Assembly: GCA_937906915.1 (NCBI GenBank)
Contig: CALCUU010000271.1
Location: 1-5,297, forward strand
DNA length: 5,297 nt
Direction of reading: 5' to 3'
Source: an uncultured Phascolarctobacterium sp.
GTDB taxonomy: Bacteria > Bacillota > Negativicutes > Acidaminococcales > Acidaminococcaceae
This document shows positions 1-5,297 of the stretch, in pieces; within the stretch, counting starts at the first letter, position 1; each line of letters starts with the position of its first letter. Below the pieces are notes generated by a model. That model had not been told where the DNA came from and searched no databases. It saw nothing but the letters and a program-made list of their open reading frames with translations. The position numbers were made by a program, and so were the translations under genes.

Positions 1-1263
1 GGTTGCACCGAAGATTACTGCAGCACCAGTGCTGCTACCCAAGGGACTATCAAATTCCATAGGTTCAAGGCTTGCAACGTTAATATGTTCTGCTTTGATT
101 AAACGAGCCAGCTCGCGAGTGGTGAGGACGATGTCAACGTCAGGCACGCCACTGCTACGCATGGAGAACAGTGCAGCTTCGCGCTTTTTAGATACGCAAG
201 GCATGATGGAGATGGAGCAGATGTCTTTAGCATCAATGCCTTTTTGTTGAGCGAAGTAGGTTTTAGTCAATGCACCGAAGATTTGTTGAGGACTCTTGGT
301 GCTGGAAAGGTTGGGCAGGAACGCAGGATATTTTTTGCTAACGTAGCTTACCCAGCCCGGACAGCAGGAGGTGAACATAGGCCAAGGATGTTTATCTGCT
401 TCAGCCAAGCGTTCCAAAAGCTCACTGCCTTCTTCCATAATGGTTACGTCTGCAGCAAAGCTGGTATCGAAAACGTAATCGAAGCCAACTTTTTTGAGGG
501 CGGCAACCATTTTGCCTTCGGTGAATTGCTCAGGAGTAAGACCAAGTGCTTCGCCCCAAGCAGTACGAACTGCGGGAGCAACTTGCACAACGGTAACTTT
601 TTCCGGATTTGCCAGTACTTCGAAGATTTTAGGAACATCGTCACGTTCTTTAAGAGCGCCAACGGGGCAATGGGTAATACATTGACCGCACAGGCTGCAA
701 TCAGATTGTGCGATGTTGGGGAATTTTTGGGCAACATCTACGGTAGTACGTCCACCGGTGTTAACCAAGTCCCAAATGTTCAAGCCTTGCACTTTGTCGC
801 AAATTTGGATGCAACGCATGCACTTGATGCATTTTTTGGAATCTCTAATTAAGGGGAACTCTTTGTCCCAAGGAATATCTACAACGTCTTTTTCGTAGGG
901 CAGTTCAAAAATACCCAGGTCATTTGCCAAGGTTTGCAGTGCGCAGTTACCGCTTCTTACGCAGGTTGCGCACAGGCAATCGTGTTGGGAAAGAATCAGC
1001 TCTACATTAGTACGGCGAATGGCACGTACTTTGGGGGAGTTAGTATAAACAACAAGTCCTTCTTGTACGGGAGTGCTGCAGGCAGTTACCAGTCTAACCT
1101 TGCCTTGCACTTCAACTACGCACACTTTGCAGGCGCTGATTTCGTTAATGCCTTCCAAATAGCAAAGGCGAGGAATGCGGATACCAACGGAGTCCGCTGC
1201 TTGCATGATAGTTGCGCCTTTGGGGGCAGTTACTTTTTGTCCGTCAATTGTTAAGTTTACCAT
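1..1263 (-). CDS. hydA: [FeFe] hydrogenase catalytic subunit, NADH-linked type (3' end missing)
   Basis: Catalyses reversible reduction of protons to H2 in the cytoplasm, probably fed by the flavoprotein encoded just upstream. The 421 visible residues show the relay in order: a 2Fe-2S ferredoxin domain (C34, C45, C48, C62), a His-Cys3 4Fe-4S site (H94, C98, C101, C107), two 4Fe-4S clusters (C145/C148/C151/C155 and C189/C192/C195/C199), then the H-cluster domain with TSCCPGW (298-304) and MPCVSKKREA (354-363). The third H-cluster motif and the C-terminus lie beyond base 1; full-length relatives have roughly 570-600 residues, so about 70% is present. The ATG at 1263 lies inside the end of the preceding gene (ATGGTAA) and has an AAAGGAGG site 12 bases upstream. 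The reading frame is intact. The modular layout fits group A (often annotated A6 when next to a GltD-like partner); the subgroup is inferred. Maturases HydE, HydF and HydG are not in the window. Confidence 0.95.
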   Translation of the reverse strand, partial: MVNLTIDGQKVTAPKGATIMQAADSVGIRIPRLCYLEGINEISACKVCVVEVQGKVRLVTACSTPVQEGLVVYTNSPKVRAIRRTNVELILSQHDCLCATCVRSGNCALQTLANDLGIFELPYEKDVVDIPWDKEFPLIRDSKKCIKCMRCIQICDKVQGLNIWDLVNTGGRTTVDVAQKFPNIAQSDCSLCGQCITHCPVGALKERDDVPKIFEVLANPEKVTVVQVAPAVRTAWGEALGLTPEQFTEGKMVAALKKVGFDYVFDTSFAADVTIMEEGSELLERLAEADKHPWPMFTSCCPGWVSYVSKKYPAFLPNLSSTKSPQQIFGALTKTYFAQQKGIDAKDICSISIMPCVSKKREAALFSMRSSGVPDVDIVLTTRELARLIKAEHINVASLEPMEFDSPLGSSTGAAVIFGAT

Positions 1264-3107
1264 TTAAAAGTACGGCCTCCTTTCAATGCGCTTAAACCGA
1301 ATTTGTCGCAGCGCAGGCAACGTCCTGCTTCTTGGCAGGCTTCTTGCTCGGTCATGCCACATTCAAATTCTTCAAAGTTATTTTTACGTTCGCCTGCTTC
1401 TTTTTCTTTCATTTGAATACGTCCGCAGGGGCGTTTGTCAGACAAATCAGCAGGGGGAATTTCTACATCACAGGAAATTTCGTGGTCGAAGCCTAAGTAT
1501 TCGTCAATATTTGCTGCTGCAACCTTGCCTGCTGCAATGGCACGAATTACAGTTGCAGGACCGGTTACGCAGTCGCCACCGGCAAAGACGCCGTTAGCGT
1601 TAGCAAGTTCACCAGTTTCCATGGCAGCAATGCTACCACGTTTAACTTTTACGCCAGCTTCTTCAAAGGGGCGAAGCTCTACGCCTTGACCGATTGCTAC
1701 TACGATTATATCGCAGGGAATGCGGTCTAGGGGAAGCTCTGCGCGAATGGGGCGAGCACGTCCCCAAGCGTCGATGGGGCCGATAATTTGGGGCTCTGCC
1801 CACAGGGCAACAACGTTACCGTTTTCGTCAGCTTCAATTTTATGAGGAGCCTTCAATTCGTAAAGCTCTGCGCCTTCAGCAACAGCGCCTTCGATTTCTT
1901 CAGGAAGGGCAGTCATATCTACTTTGCGACGACGGTACGCAATGGAAACTTTTTTCGCACCAAGGCGGATTGCACTGCGGGTGCAGTCCATAGCAACGTT
2001 ACCGCCACCAATTACTACAACGTTTTTATCTTTAAAGTCAGGCATAATGTCTTCGCCAATGGAGCCAAGCATTTCTACAGCAGAGATTACGCCTTTGGAA
2101 TCTTCGCCTTCGATGCCAACCTTTTTATCTTCGTGAGCACCGATGGCAATGTAAACTGCGTCGTAGTCTTCACGAAGCTTGCCGAAGGGAATTTCGCCTT
2201 CGCCACTGCCAACCTTGGTGTTGAGGTGAACCTCTACGCCGGTGGAGAGAATTGCTTCAATATCTTGGTCAAGTCTTTCGCGGGGGAAGCGATAGCTGGG
2301 AATACCATAGCGGAGCATACCGCCCAGCTTGCTCTTAGCTTCAAATACAACTGCGTGATGACCCATCAATTCTAAATAGTAAGCTGCTGCCAAGCCACTG
2401 GGACCACCGCCGATAATGGCGATGCGTTTACCGGTGGATGCTGCTTTTTCGGGAACGGGAACTGTGTTAGCAGGAGCGTTATCTACTGCCATACGTTTCA
2501 ACCCACGAATGTTAATGGAAGAGTCAATCATATTACGACGGCAACGTGCTTCGCAGGGATGCTCGCAAATAAGTGCGCAGGCGGTGGGGAAGGGGTTGTC
2601 TTTACGGATAAGCTTAATTGCATCAGCGTAACGACCTGCACCAACGAGGGCGATGTAACCGGGAATATCAACTTGTGCAGGGCACAGGGCAATGCAAGGA
2701 ACGGAATGGTTTACAGTGCTGTTGCATTTGCCGGTCTTAATGTGATGAATGTAGTCTTCTTTAAAGCCAACCAAGCCAGCCAAAACCATGTGAGCTGCTT
2801 CGTAGCCAATAGCGCAGTCCGCAGAGTCCATAATGTTGTTGGCAGTGTCTTCGATAAGCTGCAAGGTTTTCATGGTAGCCTTGCCTTCTAAAACACTTTC
2901 CATCAATTTTTGTAATTGTCCCAAGCCAACACGGCAGGGAGTGCATTTGCCACAGGTTTGAGCGTGACAAACTTTTAAAAATGACAGCTGCAAATCAACG
3001 GGGCACAGTCCGGGAGGGCTGGCGATGATGTGACGTTCAAGGTCTTTGTAAAGACGTTCAACTGTCAGCTGCGCTTGATCAGGTGTTTCGATTTTTAAAC
3101 GACTCAT
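1257..3107 (-). CDS. NuoF-type 4Fe-4S / GltD-like NAD(P)H:FAD oxidoreductase, hydrogenase partner
   Basis: An iron-sulfur flavoprotein of 616 residues, probably oxidising NAD(P)H and passing electrons to the hydrogenase encoded next. Residues ~40-112 match the C-terminal 4Fe-4S domain of NuoF/HydB (TCGKCTPCRVG with C52, C55, C58, plus C98). Residues ~125-210 match the double-cluster domain of the glutamate synthase small subunit and dihydropyrimidine dehydrogenase (C138, C142, C177, C181, C185, C189; CEHPCEARCRR). An FAD Rossmann motif GGGPSG is at 233-238, and a second nucleotide motif GGGNVAMDC at 367-375 is followed by YRRR (391-394), arginines that often contact the NADPH phosphate in this family. 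VFAGGDCVTGPATV near the end closes the FAD site, and CLRCD follows near the C-terminus. The flavodoxin-like FMN/NADH domain of NuoF is absent. I chose ATG 3107 over the in-frame TTG at 3119 because that TTG is part of the TTTGGAGGAAATT ribosome binding region. First gene of the operon; overlaps hydA by 7 bp. NADH versus NADPH preference cannot be read from the sequence. Confidence 0.9.
   Translation of the reverse strand: MSRLKIETPDQAQLTVERLYKDLERHIIASPPGLCPVDLQLSFLKVCHAQTCGKCTPCRVGLGQLQKLMESVLEGKATMKTLQLIEDTANNIMDSADCAIGYEAAHMVLAGLVGFKEDYIHHIKTGKCNSTVNHSVPCIALCPAQVDIPGYIALVGAGRYADAIKLIRKDNPFPTACALICEHPCEARCRRNMIDSSINIRGLKRMAVDNAPANTVPVPEKAASTGKRIAIIGGGPSGLAAAYYLELMGHHAVVFEAKSKLGGMLRYGIPSYRFPRERLDQDIEAILSTGVEVHLNTKVGSGEGEIPFGKLREDYDAVYIAIGAHEDKKVGIEGEDSKGVISAVEMLGSIGEDIMPDFKDKNVVVIGGGNVAMDCTRSAIRLGAKKVSIAYRRRKVDMTALPEEIEGAVAEGAELYELKAPHKIEADENGNVVALWAEPQIIGPIDAWGRARPIRAELPLDRIPCDIIVVAIGQGVELRPFEEAGVKVKRGSIAAMETGELANANGVFAGGDCVTGPATVIRAIAAGKVAAANIDEYLGFDHEISCDVEIPPADLSDKRPCGRIQMKEKEAGERKNNFEEFECGMTEQEACQEAGRCLRCDKFGLSALKGGRTFKW
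1276..1283 (-). promoter_or_regulatory. Ribosome binding site of hydA inside the upstream gene
   Basis: AAAGGAGG on the minus strand lies within the last codons of the oxidoreductase gene, 12 bases before the hydA ATG. This spacing is longer than the usual 5-9 bases. Together with the ATGGTAA stop/start overlap it suggests that hydA translation is partly coupled to the upstream gene, which would keep the two subunits in balance. Confidence 0.7.
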
Positions 3108-3110
3108 AAT

Positions 3111-3118
3111 TTCCTCCA
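3111..3118 (-). promoter_or_regulatory. Ribosome binding site of the oxidoreductase gene
   Basis: TGGAGGAA on the minus strand, with the GGAGG core at 3117-3113, sits five bases from ATG 3107. It decides the start: the longer in-frame TTG candidate at 3119 would use the ribosome binding site itself as codons. Confidence 0.85.
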
Positions 3119-3139
3119 AATATATTTATCTATCAAATG

Positions 3140-3149
3140 GTGTATACAC
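3140..3149. promoter_or_regulatory. Perfect 10-bp palindrome in the hydrogenase leader
   Basis: GTGTATACAC is a perfect palindrome located about 30-40 bases downstream of the predicted transcription start of the hydrogenase operon and 33 bases before its start codon. A repressor bound here could block the operon. The half-sites TTGTG/CAC recall redox-regulator Rex sites, but the spacer is only 4 bases rather than about 8, so I do not assign it to Rex. It could be chance in AT-rich DNA. Confidence 0.35.
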
Positions 3150-3183
3150 AAAGTATAGTGTTTTATCCAATAGCGTACCACTA

Positions 3184-3212
3184 ATTATACTACCCTTGCA
3201 ATGCTTTGGCAA
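3184..3212 (-). promoter_or_regulatory. Sigma-70-type promoter of the hydrogenase operon
   Basis: On the minus strand, TTGCCA (3212-3207, five of six matches to TTGACA) and a perfect TATAAT (3189-3184) are separated by the ideal 17 bases. Transcription would begin near 3177, leaving a leader of about 70 bases before ATG 3107. This is the best promoter in the gap and reads directly into the oxidoreductase-hydA operon. Confidence 0.75.
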
Positions 3213-3254
3213 ACCCAAAAGTGTTAAGGTTGTTACGTTTTAAGTGTGAAGTTA

Positions 3255-3289
3255 AAGATATTCTTGTTTTTCTTTCTAAAAAATATCTT
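3255..3289. repeat. 8-bp inverted repeat in the divergent intergenic region
   Basis: AAGATATT (3255-3262) and AATATCTT (3282-3289) are exact reverse complements separated by 19 pyrimidine-rich bases. The pair lies upstream of both predicted promoters, so it would be untranscribed DNA rather than a terminator. It might be a regulator site for the symporter promoter or a chance AT-rich match. Confidence 0.3.
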
Positions 3290-3318
3290 AGCTGATTTGG
3301 AGAAAGTCTATTGTGATG

Positions 3319-3333
3319 TGGTATACTTATAAT
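3319..3333 (+). promoter_or_regulatory. Extended -10 promoter of the symporter-dnaE genes
   Basis: TGGTATACT (3319-3327) is an extended -10 element (TGn followed by TATACT), and a perfect TATAAT overlaps it at 3328-3333. No good -35 box is seen at the right distance: TTGGAG (3297-3302) stands 19 bases before TATACT. Transcription would begin around 3334-3340, so the upstream ATG at 3332 would be at or before the transcript start. This supports the symporter start at 3365. Confidence 0.55.
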
Positions 3334-3364
3334 GAAGAAAAGTTTTCTAAAGCTGGTGAGTTTG

Positions 3365-4741
3365 ATGAAGTTATCCTTTGTTCATATATTGAGTTTGATT
3401 TTGACCTTGGCTGTTACAATTTTGCCGGGGGTTTACGCTGCTCGAAAAATTAAATCTGCTGATGATTATAATGTAGGTGGACGTAGCGCCGGCGTAGGCA
3501 TGGTTGCCGGAAGCATCATCGGTACCATTGTGGGTGGCGCTGCTACCGTAGGTACTGCTCAGCTTGGCTACAAGCTGGGACTTACTGCCTGGTGGTTTAC
3601 CTTGGGCAGTGGTATTGCGTTAATTATTATGGCGATTTTCTACGCAGTGCCTCTGCGTCGCAGTAGCTTGACCACTGTCAGCGAGTTCCTTGTTGGCAAC
3701 TACGGCAAGGTGGCAGGACCTTTTACCAGTATTTCTGCCTCCGCAGGTATTTTCTTTAGTATTGTTGCCAGCACCTTGACGGCTTTAAGCTTGGTGTCCG
3801 GTCTTTTTAACGTAAGCATGGAAACCAGCGGTATGATTGTCTTAGGCTTGACCGTTGCCATTGTTTTCTTCGGTGGCATCAGTGGTGCGGGCATGGCTGG
3901 CCTTTTAAAAATACTTTTGATTTTTGCAACCATCTTTGTTGGTGGCGTGCTGTGCTATTTTGATTTAGGACAATGGCAAGGCTTGCAAGCAACATTCCCT
4001 GCGCACCCGTGGTTCAGCCTTTTCGGACGTGGGGTAGAGGACGGGCTCTTTAGCTTGGCGTCTATGATTGTAGGTGTAATCTCCACTCAAAGCTACATTC
4101 AGTCCATCTTTTCTGCCAAGGATAGCAAGACCGCTGCGGCAGGCTGTATTGCTGCGGCACTGGTAGTTATTCCCGTAGGCTTGCCCTCTGTGATGATTGG
4201 TATGTTTATGAGCGTACAGCATCCGGAAATAAATTCCATTGACGCTCTGCCTATGTACCTTGCAACTTACCTGCCCGATTGGTTGGGTGGTATCGGTCTT
4301 GGCGCCATTATGATTTCTGCTCTTGGGTCTTTGTCCGGCTTGGCGCTAGGCGTAGGCACCATGATTTCTCGCGACCTTGTTAAAAATTTGTGGAAGAATG
4401 CCAGCTCCGTAAACCTTTTGTGGGCTAGCCGTATTAGCGTGCTTTTGGTAAGCGCTTGCGCAATTATTTTTGTTTTCTTCCATTTAGATAGCTCTGTTCT
4501 GGAATGGAACTACCTTTCCATGGCGTTACGTGGCAGTGGTATTTTCCTGCCCTTGACCTTTGCGGTGTTCTTCCCCGGTAAGGTGAACCGCAAGTTTGGC
4601 ATTATGGCAATCATCGGTGGTATTGCGGTGGCGTGCCTTTGGAAGTACGTTGCACCTTGGAAGATTAACGGATTGTTCCCTGCCTTGGCGTGCAATCTGC
4701 TGTTCTTGATTCCGGGATTATTGGTGAAAAATGATGACTAA
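3365..4741 (+). CDS. Sodium:solute symporter family (SSS) transporter
   Basis: Inner-membrane carrier of 458 residues that probably takes up a small organic solute using the sodium gradient; the substrate cannot be told. Family marks are an N-terminal membrane helix (about 5-25) followed by ADDYNVGGRS (32-41), glycine-rich early helices, and a late helix carrying GSLSG (321-325) followed by MISRDLVK, the region that holds the Na2 sodium site in PutP and vSGLT. About a dozen hydrophobic segments are visible, and the length is near the usual 450-550. An in-frame ATG at 3332 would add 11 residues, but it overlaps the -10 element TATAAT and has no ribosome binding site. ATG 3365 follows GGTGAG at a spacing of about five bases and gives a normal SSS N-terminus. 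The gene is divergent from the hydrogenase operon, and its end overlaps dnaE by 8 bp. At the Na2 region the usual Ser-Thr pair appears as Gly-Ser by eye alignment. Confidence 0.9.
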   Translation: MKLSFVHILSLILTLAVTILPGVYAARKIKSADDYNVGGRSAGVGMVAGSIIGTIVGGAATVGTAQLGYKLGLTAWWFTLGSGIALIIMAIFYAVPLRRSSLTTVSEFLVGNYGKVAGPFTSISASAGIFFSIVASTLTALSLVSGLFNVSMETSGMIVLGLTVAIVFFGGISGAGMAGLLKILLIFATIFVGGVLCYFDLGQWQGLQATFPAHPWFSLFGRGVEDGLFSLASMIVGVISTQSYIQSIFSAKDSKTAAAGCIAAALVVIPVGLPSVMIGMFMSVQHPEINSIDALPMYLATYLPDWLGGIGLGAIMISALGSLSGLALGVGTMISRDLVKNLWKNASSVNLLWASRISVLLVSACAIIFVFFHLDSSVLEWNYLSMALRGSGIFLPLTFAVFFPGKVNRKFGIMAIIGGIAVACLWKYVAPWKINGLFPALACNLLFLIPGLLVKNDD

Positions 4742-5218
4742 TTTTACACATCTACATGTTCATACTCAATATAGCCTTTTAGATGGTGCAGCGAAGATTA
4801 CTGATTTGGTTGGCTATGCCAAGGAATTAGGTATGACCAGCCTTGCTATAACTGACCACGGCGTTATGTATGGTGCCATTGAATTTTACGAAGAGTGCAA
4901 GAAGCAGGGCATCAAACCTATTTTGGGCTGTGAAGTTTACGTTACTACAGGTTCTCACTTAGAGCGTAATAACCGTGGCTTGTACCATTTAATTCTCTTG
5001 GCAGAAAATTTAGAAGGCTACCATAATATAATGAAGATGGTTTCCTTGGCGCAGCTGGAAGGCTTTTACTATAAGCCTCGTGTGGACAAGGATATTCTGC
5101 GTGCTCACAGCAAGGGCGTAATCTGCCTTAGTGCCTGCATCGCTGGCGAATTGCCTGTATATATTTTGCAGGACAATCTTGATGGTGCACGTCGTTGCTT
5201 GGAAGAGTATCTGGAAAA
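4734..5218 (+). CDS. dnaE: DNA polymerase III alpha subunit, PHP domain (5' part only)
   Basis: N-terminal part of the replicative polymerase catalytic subunit (full length about 1,100-1,200 residues); roughly 160 residues are present, all in the PHP (polymerase and histidinol phosphatase) domain. Visible marks are HLHVHTQYSLLDG (6-18), LAITDHGVMYG (37-47), PILGCEVYV (62-70), YHLILLAEN and GVICLSACIAGELP. ATG 4734 is preferred because GGTGA (4723-4727) lies six bases before it; ATG 4731 is the alternative. The start overlaps the symporter stop, so the two genes are probably co-transcribed and coupled. The frame stays open to the window edge, but beyond about CLEEYLE (5195-5216) the translation no longer resembles DnaE, where residues like IFG..NFYLEIQDH are expected. 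See the separate fragment at 5210-5297. The polymerase palm, fingers and OB domains are not in this window. Confidence 0.92.
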
Positions 5219-5297
5219 ACTAAAAAAGCAATTGAAGATTACAAATTTTTCTGCTTTAACGGCGAGCCAAAACTTATGTTTGTGGCAACAGACAGAA
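5210..5297 (+). CDS. Fragment of a TupA-like ATP-grasp protein, joined to dnaE
   Basis: Read from 5210 in a frame different from dnaE, the last 88 bases encode SGKTKKAIEDYKFFCFNG (5210-5263) followed by EPKLMFVATDR (5264-5296). The string DYKFFCFNGEPK..FVATDR is typical of the TupA-like ATP-grasp family (ATP-grasp fold amidoligases/glycosyltransferase-associated proteins) found in teichuronic acid, capsule and other surface-glycan loci. It is an internal piece of a protein of about 300 residues: there is no start codon, and the same frame meets a TGA at 5180-5182 upstream. It therefore cannot be expressed as an ATP-grasp protein from here. The join is most simply a chimeric sequence. Family assignment is from memory of the motif over only 29 residues. 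Confidence 0.7.

Noticed and set aside
244..852. Plus-strand open frame of 202 codons
   Set aside because: It lies opposite hydA, whose minus-strand frame has full cysteine motifs. The plus-strand translation shows no recognisable domain, so it is a shadow frame.
1788..2375. Plus-strand open frame of 195 codons
   Set aside because: It lies opposite the FAD/NAD(P) domains of the oxidoreductase and has no ribosome binding site or family motif.
3105..3119. TTG start at 3119 adding four residues to the oxidoreductase
   Set aside because: TTGGAGGAAATTATG reads as ribosome binding site plus ATG; the extra codons are the binding site itself.
3140..3149. Palindrome considered as a Rex operator
   Set aside because: The TTGTG and CAC half-sites are separated by 4 bases instead of about 8, and one half is incomplete. 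Kept only as an unassigned palindrome.
3255..3289. Inverted repeat considered as a rho-independent terminator
   Set aside because: The stem is AT-only apart from one pair, the loop is 19 bases, there is no following T-run on either strand, and no gene ends next to it.
4789..4804. Near-repeat of bases 5-20 (GCACCGAAGATTACTG versus GCAGCGAAGATTACTG)
   Set aside because: The identical core is only 12 bases, a match expected about once by chance in a window of this size. The copies lie in unrelated coding contexts.
5210..5297. Genuine new DnaE-ATP-grasp fusion protein
   Set aside because: The ATP-grasp reading is in a different frame from dnaE, so no single protein would carry both domains.

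Overview
The window looks like chromosomal DNA of a strictly anaerobic, fermentative bacterium. Hydrogen metabolism, strong AAAGGAGG-type ribosome binding sites and the protein character suggest a Firmicutes-lineage gut anaerobe. A Negativicutes member such as an Acidaminococcaceae/Phascolarctobacterium relative is my best guess, but this is recollection of protein style and was not tested by a search.

Layout. On the minus strand, a two-gene operon reads leftward from a divergent intergenic region. The first gene (3107-1257) encodes an iron-sulfur flavoprotein: a NuoF-type C-terminal 4Fe-4S domain fused to a GltD-like NAD(P)H/FAD oxidoreductase. The second (1263 to beyond base 1) encodes an [FeFe] hydrogenase large subunit with a full N-terminal iron-sulfur relay; it is cut by the window edge before its third H-cluster motif. 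The genes overlap by 7 bp and probably form an NAD(P)H-linked hydrogenase that disposes of fermentation electrons as H2, or works in reverse.

The 257-bp gap (3108-3364) holds a near-consensus sigma-70-type promoter for the hydrogenase operon, an extended -10 promoter for the rightward genes, a perfect 10-bp palindrome in the hydrogenase leader, and an 8-bp inverted repeat. On the plus strand come a sodium:solute symporter (3365-4741) and, overlapping its stop codon, the start of dnaE, the DNA polymerase III alpha subunit (from 4734).

The most notable observation is at the right edge. DnaE similarity stops at about 5210-5218. The last ~88 bases, read in a different frame, encode a piece typical of TupA-like ATP-grasp proteins of surface-glycan loci. 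The two parts join over about nine bases that suit both genes. This is best explained as a chimeric join (assembly or read artefact), less likely a genuine rearrangement. I found no tRNA, rRNA, CRISPR, insertion sequence or clear terminator, and no convincing novel system.
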